64,000 nt of DNA from Paenibacillus_AQ nitricinens (GTDB lineage: Bacteria; Bacillota; Bacilli; Paenibacillales; Paenibacillaceae). The position numbers were made by a program, and so were the translations under genes. The stretch lies in the NCBI RefSeq assembly GCF_052056485.1, contig NZ_CP183948.1, positions 4,836,001 through 4,900,000 on the forward strand. Reading direction: 5' to 3'. Every line of letters begins with the position of its first letter. Position 1 is the first letter of the stretch. The notes beneath the pieces were generated by a model that searched no databases, was not told where the DNA came from, and saw only the letters and a program-made list of their open reading frames with translations. Of this stretch, positions 26,140 through 34,524 are shown piece after piece.

Positions 26140-28440
26140 CTATTTGGAGGCACTAACTCCTGCCTTTTCTCTTGCAATAGCGGCAGCCTTTACCATGTTA
26201 CGAAGTGCATCTTCCGTCTCCTGCCAGCCACGTGTCTTAAGACCGCAATCCGGATTAATCCAGAACTGTTCAGGGTCGAGCACCCGCAGCGCACGATCAA
26301 TAGCAGCTGTCATTTCTTCTACAGCAGGAACCCGTGGACTATGGATGTCATATACACCAAGACCGATTCCCTTATCATATTCCTGTTCTTCAAAGCTAAC
26401 GATCAATTCCCCATGGCTACGGGAAGTTTCTATAGAGATGACATCTGCATCCATCGCGGAAATGGAGTCGATCATGTCATTGAATTCGCTATAGCACATG
26501 TGGGTATGAATTTGTGTTGTAGCCTTCACATGATTCGTTGCGATACGGAACGACTTCACCGCCCAATTCAAGTATGCCTCATGATCTTCAGCCTTCAAAG
26601 GAAGCCCTTCACGGATAGCCGGTTCATCTACTTGAATCATCTCTATGCCTGCATCCTCCAAAGCTTTAACTTCATGACGGAGCGCTAAGGCAATTTGATT
26701 AGCTACTGCTTCCCGACTAAGGTCATCACGTACGAAAGACCAATTGAGGATTGTAACAGGACCAGTCAACATGCCTTTAACAGGAAGGGCAGTTAACGAC
26801 TGAGCATAAACGCTCTCTTTCACAGTCATAGGCTGAATAAAAGCTATATCCGCATAAATAACCGGTGGCTTCACGCAGCGAGATCCATAGGATTGAACCC
26901 AGCCATTACTAGTAAATAAGTAACCATCTAGCTTCTCCCCGAAAAACTCCACCATATCCGTTCTTTCAAACTCACCGTGCACGAGTACATCCAGACCCAG
27001 TTTTTCTTGGAAGGTAATTGCATCCGCGATCTGCTCACGTACGAACCCATCGTAGCGCTCTTGATTCCATACCCCTTTACGCCATTTCAACCTTGCCTGA
27101 CGTACTTCTACGGTCTGTGGAAAGCTTCCGATCGTTGTCGTTGGCAGAAGTGGCAGCTGCCATTTCTCCTGCTGCGCCTTCAGGCGCTCAGCAAACGGTA
27201 GACTGCGTTGGTCCGGTAAATCTGCAAGTCCAAGAACTTGCTCCGCAACATCCTTACGGCCGCGTTCAGGAAGCGAACGGAAGGCAGTAAGGGCTTCGCG
27301 ACTGGCTGTCAACGCAGCAGCAGCTTCTCCTGTACCCTCTAAGGCTGCAGCAAGCAGGCCAAGCTCACTAAGCTTCTCATCAGCAAAGGCTAATGCAGCC
27401 TTGACGGTTGTCTTCAGCTTCGCCTCACCCTGAACAGTAACCGGAACATGCAGCAAACTGCAAGAAGGCTGTAGAATAAGACGATCAAGCGGTACATGTA
27501 CACTCAGCTTCTCGATTAGCTGCAGCTTAGCATCCAGATCCGAGCGCCAGATGTTGCGTCCGTCAATAATACCCGCTCCCAGCCACTTATCCTCAGGCCA
27601 GCCAAGACGTTCAATCGATGCCAGGTTCGTCCCGCCATCATGGACAAAATCAAGACCTAAACCTTGTACCGGAAGTTTGAACAATGCCTCCAGCGGTTCA
27701 GCAGCTTCAAAGTAAGTCTGCAGATTAATATTTAAACCAGGCACGGATTCAGCAATTTCTGTGTAAATCGAGTGAAGTAAGGATAATTCTGACTCATTTA
27801 TTCCTGTAACAATTGCTGGTTCATCCATCTGTACCCAGCTTACTCCTTCTTGCTTCAGTTCCTGCAACAGCTGAATGTAAACCGGAAGAAACCGAGCAGC
27901 AATCTTCGCAATATCCGCAGATGCAAAACCTTTTGACAACTTAAGGAATGTATAAAGGCCTAAAACTACAGGTTTACCCTCAATTCCCGCTTGGGACTTG
28001 GCAAAACGATAAGCTTCCAGTGGTTTGTTCTCGGTCAGACGCGGCGTTTGTGCACCAATCTCTGGAACGATGTAATGATAGTTCGTATTGAACCATTTAG
28101 TCATCTCACAAGCGGTAGCCTCAGCATTTCCTCTAGCCATCGCAAAATAAAGATCAAGTCCAATGTCGCCACCGTCATACGCATAACGTGGAGGTACGAT
28201 CCCGAACATAACAGCTGTATCCAGCACATGATCGTAGAATGTAAAATCATTTACCGGAATGAAATCAATTCCTGCCTCCTGCTGAGTCTTCAAATGCTGA
28301 AGCTGAATGCCTGTCATTTCAGTACGGAATTCTTCCTCATTTATTTTCCCCGCCCAGAAGGCTTCCAACGTTTTCTTCCACTCGCGGTTTTTTCCGATTC
28401 TTGGATAGCCAAGATTACTTACTTTTACTTTGTTCGTCAC
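26140..28440 (-). CDS. metE: Cobalamin-independent methionine synthase
   Basis: Cytoplasmic enzyme, 766 aa, transferring the methyl group of methyltetrahydrofolate-triglutamate to homocysteine without B12. N-terminal KVSNLGYPRIGKNREWKK; C-terminal barrel TTIGSFPQTVEVR, VHGEFERTDMVEFFGE, QVDEPAIREGLPL; zinc ligands in HTHMCYSEF and NPDCGLKTR. The GTG at 28440 has AGGGGAG seven to eight bases ahead and is preferred to an ATG at 28461 that lacks a site. Its leader has a cobalamin riboswitch, so it should be shut off when B12 allows a MetH enzyme to work. Confidence 0.97.
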   Translation of the reverse strand: MTNKVKVSNLGYPRIGKNREWKKTLEAFWAGKINEEEFRTEMTGIQLQHLKTQQEAGIDFIPVNDFTFYDHVLDTAVMFGIVPPRYAYDGGDIGLDLYFAMARGNAEATACEMTKWFNTNYHYIVPEIGAQTPRLTENKPLEAYRFAKSQAGIEGKPVVLGLYTFLKLSKGFASADIAKIAARFLPVYIQLLQELKQEGVSWVQMDEPAIVTGINESELSLLHSIYTEIAESVPGLNINLQTYFEAAEPLEALFKLPVQGLGLDFVHDGGTNLASIERLGWPEDKWLGAGIIDGRNIWRSDLDAKLQLIEKLSVHVPLDRLILQPSCSLLHVPVTVQGEAKLKTTVKAALAFADEKLSELGLLAAALEGTGEAAAALTASREALTAFRSLPERGRKDVAEQVLGLADLPDQRSLPFAERLKAQQEKWQLPLLPTTTIGSFPQTVEVRQARLKWRKGVWNQERYDGFVREQIADAITFQEKLGLDVLVHGEFERTDMVEFFGEKLDGYLFTSNGWVQSYGSRCVKPPVIYADIAFIQPMTVKESVYAQSLTALPVKGMLTGPVTILNWSFVRDDLSREAVANQIALALRHEVKALEDAGIEMIQVDEPAIREGLPLKAEDHEAYLNWAVKSFRIATNHVKATTQIHTHMCYSEFNDMIDSISAMDADVISIETSRSHGELIVSFEEQEYDKGIGLGVYDIHSPRVPAVEEMTAAIDRALRVLDPEQFWINPDCGLKTRGWQETEDALRNMVKAAAIAREKAGVSASK

Positions 28441-28500
28441 TTTGCAGCTCCCCTTCTCCATTTTCTTATTTTGGACTTGATATCACTTGCATTCCTATAA

Positions 28501-28601
28501 GCATAAACGCCTTCGGCGCCCTTGTAAGGACGGTAAGCATTTTAGCGAGAAATATAAGACATAAAGTATAGGTGCAAAACTTATACTTTCTTATATTTTA
28601 A
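28501..28601 (+). repeat. Palindromic repeat element, copy B
   Basis: GCATAAACGC opens the 5' domain (closing arm partly decayed, AGCATTTTAGC), inner stem around CTTGTAAGG, then long arms 28550-28570 and 28582-28598 (AAATATAAGA.../TATACTTTCTTATATTT) with a 4-base bulge CATA. Lies inside the metE mRNA between the riboswitch terminator and the start codon. Confidence 0.85.
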
Positions 28602-28645
28602 AAAAGAGCGCCCTTCCCTAAAAAAAGTCAAAGGGAAAGACGCCC
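28599..28645 (-). terminator. Riboswitch-controlled terminator of metE
   Basis: On the minus strand GGGCGTCTTTCCCT pairs with AGGGAAGGGCGCTC across a T-rich loop and is followed by TTTTTT. It lies ~60 bases downstream of the cobalamin aptamer and upstream of metE, the expected expression platform. Confidence 0.85.
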
Positions 28646-28704
28646 ATAATATACCTATGGTTAACGTCTAACACCTTCCTATCCTCCGTAGGTGAAGCAG
28701 TGCT

Positions 28705-28895
28705 GTTGAAACAGGCAGGTCTCCTGGCTAGCGGTGTCAGCATCCTTAGCAGTCTTCCCAGCAGTAGTAAATTGCCAGTGACATATGTTGCTACGGACTC
28801 TTCCGTTACAGTGGCGGGACCGCATCGGCTTCGAACCGAACTTCCCTTTTAAGCCTACCGAATTACTAATTCCGGCAAGCACCTGTCTCCGTTAT
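28705..28895 (-). ncRNA. Cobalamin riboswitch
   Basis: Minus-strand sequence contains the B12 box AGCCAGGAGACCTGCC (28714-28729), the GCCACTG element, GGTGCTTGCC near the 5' end and a GAAGCCGATGCGGTCCCGCC-type core. This is the AdoCbl/MeCbl-class aptamer, followed by a terminator and metE. Binding of B12 should favour the terminator. Confidence 0.95.
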
Positions 28896-28901
28896 TTTCA
28901 A

Positions 28902-28995
28902 GCTAAAACGCCCTTGGTGTCCTTTTAAGGACGGTAAGACGTTTATGCGAGAATAATAAGAAAGTATTGTGTGAAACTTATACTTTCTTATCATT
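28902..28995 (+). repeat. Palindromic repeat element, copy C
   Basis: Same two-part structure; long arms 28952-28967 and 28980-28995 pair at 15 of 16 positions. Tandem with copy D at a 99-base period. Confidence 0.88.
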
Positions 28996-29000
28996 TAATC

Positions 29001-29092
29001 GCTAAAACGCCCTTGGCGTCCTTTTTAAGGACGGTAAGCGTTTATGCGAGAATGATAAGAATAAAGTGAAACTTTTACTTTATTCTTATCAT
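29001..29092 (+). repeat. Palindromic repeat element, copy D
   Basis: Best-preserved copy: long arms ATGATAAGAATAAAGT (29052-29067) and its exact reverse complement (29077-29092), 16 of 16 paired; 5' domain CGTCCTTTTTAAGGACG inside AAACGC/GCGTTT. Confidence 0.9.
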
Positions 29093-29130
29093 CAATAAAG
29101 TGAGTGTCTTAATCTGATGTCATCATACGT

Positions 29131-29168
29131 GAAAGCCCCCGTCATCTGCAATAGATGACGGGGGCTTT
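29131..29168 (-). terminator. Terminator after uppP
   Basis: AAAGCCCCCGTCATCT / AGATGACGGGGGCTTT, 16-bp perfect stem; short U-tract on both sides. Confidence 0.85.
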
Positions 29169-29194
29169 GGTTATATCGATTCCTTATAACGGAT

Positions 29195-30055
29195 TTAGAA
29201 AAACACGAAATATACTACTGCAGCAAGTACTATGCGATATATAGCAAATGGTAAAAGCTTAATCCGGTTGATCAATTTCAAGAAGAAACGCATCGATAAT
29301 AACGCAAACACAAAGGCACTGATAAAGCCTGCAATGAAGAACGGCAGGGCATCGATGGTGAAATATTGCCAGTTCTTCATCAGTGAGAGTAAACTGGCGC
29401 CTGCCATGATTGGAACAGCCATAATAAACGTGAAATCAGCAGCAGCACGATGACTCATACCCAGAAGAACACCACCAGAAATCGTCGAACCGGAACGTGA
29501 AAATCCCGGCCACAAGGAGAAGCACTGGACCAGACCAACACCTAGCGCCTGCTTATATGTAATCTGATCGACACTCTCCGTTTGAATCTTCTTAGGTCCG
29601 AATAGATCCGCAATAATCATTAATACAGCACCGACTACTAGACCGATTAACACGGTAGATGTAGAGAATAAATGTTCGTCAATATAATCATTAAACAGAA
29701 CCCCCAGCACGCCTGCTGGCACTAAGCCTACAAGCACCTGTGTAAGCTTAAGGTGGCCGCCTTTTTCAAGCTGTGGTTGTTGCTCGGTTACAGGATCCAA
29801 CTGCTTGCGGCTGAAGCGCTTTAAGCCCAACAATTCAATGAACCTATTTCTAAAAATAACTACAACTGCTAATATTGACCCCAGCTGTATAACCACTTTG
29901 AACGTATTGGCCGTATATTGCCCAAATAACTCTGTCGATTTTAACCACATATCATCAACAATGATCATATGACCCGTGGAGGATACCGGAGCAAATTCAG
30001 TCAATCCTTCAACAATTCCCAAAATAATAGCTTTAATAATCGTTAATAGCTCCAT
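29195..30055 (-). CDS. uppP: Undecaprenyl-diphosphatase
   Basis: Integral membrane phosphatase, 286 aa, about eight hydrophobic segments, that dephosphorylates undecaprenyl diphosphate outside the membrane to regenerate the lipid carrier; extra copies give bacitracin resistance. Signature motifs EGLTEFAPVSSTGHM (residues ~16-30) and PGFSRSGSTISGG (~175-187) hold the catalytic residues. AAAGGAGGAG precedes the ATG. It is 49 bases after dedA and last in the bceA-bceB-dedA-uppP run, with a terminator after it. Confidence 0.96.
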   Translation of the reverse strand: MELLTIIKAIILGIVEGLTEFAPVSSTGHMIIVDDMWLKSTELFGQYTANTFKVVIQLGSILAVVVIFRNRFIELLGLKRFSRKQLDPVTEQQPQLEKGGHLKLTQVLVGLVPAGVLGVLFNDYIDEHLFSTSTVLIGLVVGAVLMIIADLFGPKKIQTESVDQITYKQALGVGLVQCFSLWPGFSRSGSTISGGVLLGMSHRAAADFTFIMAVPIMAGASLLSLMKNWQYFTIDALPFFIAGFISAFVFALLSMRFFLKLINRIKLLPFAIYRIVLAAVVYFVFF

Positions 30056-30104
30056 TTGTTCTCCTCCTTTTAATCATAACTTTTATCTATAAGTCCTTCT
30101 CGGC

Positions 30105-30728
30105 TCAACCTTCGGTGTTCATTTTCCGGCTGCGCTTGCGGAAGAACAAATACCCCAGGATCACTACTCCACCTGCAAGAAGCACGTACACTACGTTAGA
30201 GTACATATCCATATACATGGCGATGTCTTCCCAGGACTCACCCAATGCCGCCCCAATAAGCACCAGCAATAGATTCCATCCCAGCGTACCAATCGTTGTG
30301 AAGATCATAAACACTCCAAATTTCATGCCCGACATCCCTGCTGGGATCGAGATCAAACTACGCACTAATGGAACCATCCGACAAAATAATACGGTCCAAT
30401 AGCCATATTTGTCAAACCAAGCGTCAGCCTTGTGGATGTCCTTTTTGCTAATCCGGAGTAGGCCGCCCCAGCGTTCAACGATCTTTTCCAATCGATTTAC
30501 ATCCAACAAACGACCGATATAATAAAGAATCACTGCACCCAGCAGTGAGCCAAGCGTAGCAGCAATGATTACCCCAGGAATGGTCAAATTCGTTGTGGTT
30601 GTCATGAATCCGCCAAAAGGAAGGATCACTTCGGAAGGAATTGGTGGAAATATATTTTCAAAAGCGAGCATCAGGAAAATACCAAAGTAACCAAACTGCT
30701 CCATAAAATCTGTAATCCATGCTTGCAT
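30105..30728 (-). CDS. DedA-family membrane protein (possible undecaprenyl-phosphate translocase)
   Basis: Integral membrane protein, 207 aa. Family hallmarks: FENIFPPIPSEVILPFGGFM near the N-terminus and the re-entrant FCRMVPLVRSLISIPAGMSGM, with a basic C-terminal tail. Some DedA proteins, including Bacillus UptA, flip undecaprenyl phosphate back to the cytoplasmic face. Here the gene lies 17 bases after a BceB-type permease and 49 bases before uppP, making that role attractive; the assignment to the UptA clade is inference. Confidence 0.92.
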   Translation of the reverse strand: MQAWITDFMEQFGYFGIFLMLAFENIFPPIPSEVILPFGGFMTTTTNLTIPGVIIAATLGSLLGAVILYYIGRLLDVNRLEKIVERWGGLLRISKKDIHKADAWFDKYGYWTVLFCRMVPLVRSLISIPAGMSGMKFGVFMIFTTIGTLGWNLLLVLIGAALGESWEDIAMYMDMYSNVVYVLLAGGVVILGYLFFRKRSRKMNTEG

Positions 30729-30745
30729 TTCGTAACCCCCATTAT

Positions 30746-32695
30746 TCAGATCAAGTTCTTCTTCAAGTTACGTAAATAACGGCTGCGAATAAAAAAGAAG
30801 TAAAGTCCCTGGACAGCCAAATATCCCAATAACACCGCCCCGGTCTCCACAGCAATAGATAAGTAGAACAACCGCTGAAGCGCAATAAAGGCAAACACAC
30901 TATGCAAAATGGCAATCCCAACCGGAACAAAAAACAACAACGACAATTGTATCGTTACAATTCGGTTTAGCTCATGATCTGTAAGTCCCATTTTGGACAA
31001 TGTAGAATATTGATGACGATCATGATCTAGATCTGTATACAGCCGGAAGTAAAGGAAGCTGCCTGCCGCTATGAAAAATACAGTACCCACCAGTAAAGAA
31101 GCGAATAGCATCGTGTTGTACAATGTTCTCTGTATTTCAAACAGCGTGCCGCTAACAACAATCGCGTATGGCGAGTTACTTTCATAGGATCGTTTCCCTT
31201 TATGAGCAAGATCCGCCGCTATACCTACTGTTCGCGGGAAGTCATCCATGTAAAATCCTGTATACAAATCGGTCTGTACGGGATGAATAGCCTTGTAAAG
31301 CTCATCGCTAATCACAACACCGCTGAAATCTCCCCCATCCCTTCCATCCAGCTCCGGCAATAGATATTCGGCAATGGGAACATGCTGGGTATAACCCATT
31401 TCTCGAATGGAAAGACCTTGCTTCAAAGTGTATATCGGCTTTACTCTACCCGCTTGCAGACTCCGGTCTCGTTGCGAACCGATCATCACCAGTCCTTCAT
31501 CTCCACTTAGAGGTTGCTCATCCGTCGTAAACCCTGCACGAAGCAGAGCAAGCTTATAATCACTGTAAGCAATCAAGGGAAGCCTTAACGTGCGATCTGG
31601 CCCGGTCTGAGATTCCACCTCTGCGTATTTAATCGGAATATTAAGTGTCTCATAGGGTAACCCGAGCGTTGTAAGCTCTTCCTTAATTTCGTCCAAATGC
31701 TGGTCCAAAGGATCCTGCGATTGATGGCCTTTGGCTACATAACCGACTGCTGCGGGATAGTCCAATTTCAACTCTCTGGAAAGCGTATGGATCGATGCAA
31801 ATACTCCCACTGAAGTAAAAGATACTGCGGATACAATCGTCACCATAAAGAACATTCGGGCATTCTCTTTCCAGCGGTAAGACAAGCCCGATAAAGTAAT
31901 GATATTCGTGCGGTTCCAATACAGGCGCCGGATCGTCTTAAGCAGTTTAACAGTGTAAATACTGAGCTGAGTATAAAAGAGATAGGTACCCGCAACCGTA
32001 ATTATAACGACGGGGAACATCACCTTTTCAACCGAAGCCGCTTGTGCAGTAGCTGCCATAAAATAGCCCGTTAACAGCAATAAAGCAGACAGGATTGATA
32101 ACACCAAGGAAACTTTAGGTTCCTCTTCTGCTTTTCGTTCTCCCTGAAACAGCCGCATCAGTGATTCATTCCCAATAAAGAAGAACGTGCTTAGCGAGAT
32201 TAGAATAAATAACAGCGCAAAGCTACTTATCGTTAGTACAAGCGCCTGCCATGGAAGATGAAACGTTAAAAGAGGTATACCCAGAAAAGTAGATCCGATC
32301 ATTAAAAACAACTTGCCCAGAATTAACCCAAGTAATGTACCTGTCAGAATGGCTGAGGTGCCGATCATCATATTTTCCAAAAATACCATCATGTTGAGCT
32401 GTTGCTTCGTCATTCCATGCATCAATAAAATCCCAAACTCCATCTTACGTGACTGTAGAAACGATCCAACCGATACGAGAACGAACAAGGAGCAAAACAC
32501 ATAAATAATGGCTTCTGCCGCCATCATTGTATGAGCTGCTGTACTATAAACCAAACTTTTAGAAATATCCGGATGGTAAATAAACAAAGCGCACACGAAA
32601 AAGATCATCACTGAAAAAGCACTGACGACAAAATAAGCCGCATATTTACGCTTGTTACGTGTAACATTCCTATAAGCGAATTGCCGAAAGGTCAT
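30746..32695 (-). CDS. BceB-type ABC transporter permease
   Basis: Membrane permease, 649 aa, of the peptide-antibiotic detoxification transporters. N-terminal MTFRQFAYRNVTRNKRKYAAYF, about ten transmembrane helices and the large extracellular domain (~residues 310-520) that defines BceB-like proteins and binds the lipid-antibiotic complex and the kinase. ATG at 32695 with GGGGGA upstream; it overlaps the ATPase gene by 26 bases, so an extended reading into that gene is rejected. Confidence 0.93.
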   Translation of the reverse strand: MTFRQFAYRNVTRNKRKYAAYFVVSAFSVMIFFVCALFIYHPDISKSLVYSTAAHTMMAAEAIIYVFCSLFVLVSVGSFLQSRKMEFGILLMHGMTKQQLNMMVFLENMMIGTSAILTGTLLGLILGKLFLMIGSTFLGIPLLTFHLPWQALVLTISSFALLFILISLSTFFFIGNESLMRLFQGERKAEEEPKVSLVLSILSALLLLTGYFMAATAQAASVEKVMFPVVIITVAGTYLFYTQLSIYTVKLLKTIRRLYWNRTNIITLSGLSYRWKENARMFFMVTIVSAVSFTSVGVFASIHTLSRELKLDYPAAVGYVAKGHQSQDPLDQHLDEIKEELTTLGLPYETLNIPIKYAEVESQTGPDRTLRLPLIAYSDYKLALLRAGFTTDEQPLSGDEGLVMIGSQRDRSLQAGRVKPIYTLKQGLSIREMGYTQHVPIAEYLLPELDGRDGGDFSGVVISDELYKAIHPVQTDLYTGFYMDDFPRTVGIAADLAHKGKRSYESNSPYAIVVSGTLFEIQRTLYNTMLFASLLVGTVFFIAAGSFLYFRLYTDLDHDRHQYSTLSKMGLTDHELNRIVTIQLSLLFFVPVGIAILHSVFAFIALQRLFYLSIAVETGAVLLGYLAVQGLYFFFIRSRYLRNLKKNLI

Positions 32696-33440
32696 GGCTA
32701 GTTCCCCCAAGCAGAGACAACATATCAATGATACTTTGGAAGAAAGCGCCTCTGCTGCTCCCCCTGTACATTTCACTATAGAAACGTCCGTCTTTAATAA
32801 AGATGACTCGGTTACAAAAACTCGCGGCCACTGCGTCATGTGTGACCATCAGCACAGTTGCCCCTTCTTCCTGATTTACCTCTGTCAGCATATTCATGAC
32901 TTCACCTGAAGCCTTGGAATCCAGATTCCCTGTAGGCTCATCTGCTAAAATCAGTGCAGGACGATGAATCATCGCCCGGGCGATGGCGGTCCGCTGCATC
33001 TGTCCACCTGAAATCTCGTATGTCCTTTTTTGCAGCAGATGCTTGATGTCCAGCATACTTGCTACTTCTTTCAATCTGCTCTCCATTTCCGTTACACGGA
33101 CACCAGCAAGCGTGAGAGGCAGCACAATGTTCTCCTCAACAGTGAGCGTATCCAGCAGATTGAAATGCTGAAAGACGAAACCAAGCTCATGGCGGCGAAA
33201 GAGTGCCTTGTCTTGTCTGCTAAGCAGATTGGGATCTCGGCCGTTGATCAGAATCTGACCGGAGGTCGGCTGGTCAATGGTGGCGATCGTGTTGAGCAGT
33301 GTTGTTTTTCCACTCCCCGAAGGTCCCATAATGCCAACAAACTCCCCTTTTTCAACAGAAAAGCGGATATGATTCAATGCCTGAGTGGACACTTTGCCCT
33401 CATATATTTTTGATAAATTATGAACATCTAGAATGGGCAA
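32670..33440 (-). CDS. BceA-type ABC transporter ATPase
   Basis: Cytoplasmic ATPase, 256 aa. Walker A GPSGSGKTT, Q-loop FQHFNLLD, signature ISGGQMQRTAIARAM, Walker B ALILADEPTGNLD, H-loop VTHD. Starts with TTG at 33440 (GAGAGG six bases ahead). Its C-terminal ~30 residues are longer than a minimal LolD-type ATPase. Partner of the overlapping permease. A BceR-type operator lies about 90 bases upstream. Confidence 0.93.
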   Translation of the reverse strand: MPILDVHNLSKIYEGKVSTQALNHIRFSVEKGEFVGIMGPSGSGKTTLLNTIATIDQPTSGQILINGRDPNLLSRQDKALFRRHELGFVFQHFNLLDTLTVEENIVLPLTLAGVRVTEMESRLKEVASMLDIKHLLQKRTYEISGGQMQRTAIARAMIHRPALILADEPTGNLDSKASGEVMNMLTEVNQEEGATVLMVTHDAVAASFCNRVIFIKDGRFYSEMYRGSSRGAFFQSIIDMLSLLGGTSHDLSAIRL

Positions 33441-33475
33441 GTGTTACCTCTCCTTCTTTCGACTGGATTGCCTTC

Positions 33476-33481
33476 ATTATA
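33476..33481 (-). promoter_or_regulatory. -10 element of bceA
   Basis: TATAAT on the minus strand with a poor -35, as expected for an activated promoter; start near 33469. Confidence 0.5.
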
Positions 33482-33525
33482 CAAAGTGTATACACAGGCT
33501 GCCATTTCTCTAACTTACAATGACC

Positions 33526-33539
33526 TTACATATTTGTAA
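33526..33539 (-). promoter_or_regulatory. BceR-type operator
   Basis: TTACAAATATGTAA fits TNACA-N4-TGTAA, the motif known for BceR/PsdR regulators. It is centred about 63 bases upstream of the predicted bceA start and overlaps the bceS stop codon. Confidence 0.75.
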
Positions 33540-34524
33540 GGTAGGACTCCTTAAACACTATCCGTACGGTCGTGCCCTTGCCTTCTTCTGAGCAAATGCT
33601 CACCTCTTGGCCAAGTTTTCCGCAGATCTGTTTTACAAGATATAAACCCATTCCCGTGGATTCTTGAAAGGTTCGTCCATTGACACCTGTAAAATAAGGA
33701 TCAAACACACGCGGCAGATCACCTGCTGGGATGCCCACGCCTTCATCTCGTATCTCCAGTACTGCTCTCTTGTCTTCTTGTATGTACCCATGAAAATATA
33801 CATGTTTGCCGACTTCCGTCGTATAACGTATTGCATTCGTAATAATCTGCGTAAGTACAAAACTTAGCCATTTCTCATCTGTAGTTACGGCGATTCGCTC
33901 ATCTATTTTAATAGTGGGAAATATACGGTTACGTATGAACAGACGCTTCTGCTCTGAGGTCACGCTACGTACGAGGGTTTCCAAATCCAAACGTTCCACG
34001 TAAAAATCATGCTCAAAGGTATCTAGCCGAGCCGTATAAAGTACAGTGTCCAGTCCTTTTTTCAGACGATCCAGTTCATCACCTATCGCCGTAAAAGGCG
34101 GTCCGTCTTTATCTTGAATCATCAAATGGATCACAGACAGCGGTGTCTTCATTCCATGCACCCACTGATTAATAAAGTGAATATGTTCTTCCAGCTTGTG
34201 GCGGTAGCTGTGTAAATCATTTTTGTAGAGGCGGAATTGTGACCCTAGTAGTCCTCGTAAACTCACGGCAAGCGGAGAATCCTGTGATGGACCGCCAGCT
34301 TCATCTAGAGAGGTAGGTACAGTCTCCAATCGTTCATAGAACGTACGATTGCTGATATACCGGTAAGCGAGGTAGCCAAGCAGCAGACAAGTGCTGAGAA
34401 GAGCAGCGTACAGACTAACACTCACACCACTGCCCCCATCCAGCCGATAGACTAGTGTGATCAAGATGAGCTGTGCTAGATAGACCACAATTAATGGGAT
34501 CTGCTCCCTTAAAAATAGCTTCAA
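33526..34524 (-). CDS. Intramembrane-sensing histidine kinase (BceS type)
   Basis: Membrane kinase, 332 aa: two closely spaced transmembrane helices (residues ~10-28 and ~36-55) with almost no outer loop, so it cannot sense ligands alone; in Bce systems it reads the transporter's activity. Phosphoacceptor in INQWVHGMKTPLSVIH, then ATPase boxes ITNAIRYT, IRDEGVGIP and GMGLYLVKQ. TTG start overlaps the regulator's stop (TTGA). Confidence 0.93.
   Translation of the reverse strand: MKLFLREQIPLIVVYLAQLILITLVYRLDGGSGVSVSLYAALLSTCLLLGYLAYRYISNRTFYERLETVPTSLDEAGGPSQDSPLAVSLRGLLGSQFRLYKNDLHSYRHKLEEHIHFINQWVHGMKTPLSVIHLMIQDKDGPPFTAIGDELDRLKKGLDTVLYTARLDTFEHDFYVERLDLETLVRSVTSEQKRLFIRNRIFPTIKIDERIAVTTDEKWLSFVLTQIITNAIRYTTEVGKHVYFHGYIQEDKRAVLEIRDEGVGIPAGDLPRVFDPYFTGVNGRTFQESTGMGLYLVKQICGKLGQEVSICSEEGKGTTVRIVFKESYLTNM

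Noticed and set aside
28679..28882. A 67-residue minus-strand reading over the B12 aptamer
   Set aside because: The stretch is fully explained by the cobalamin riboswitch.
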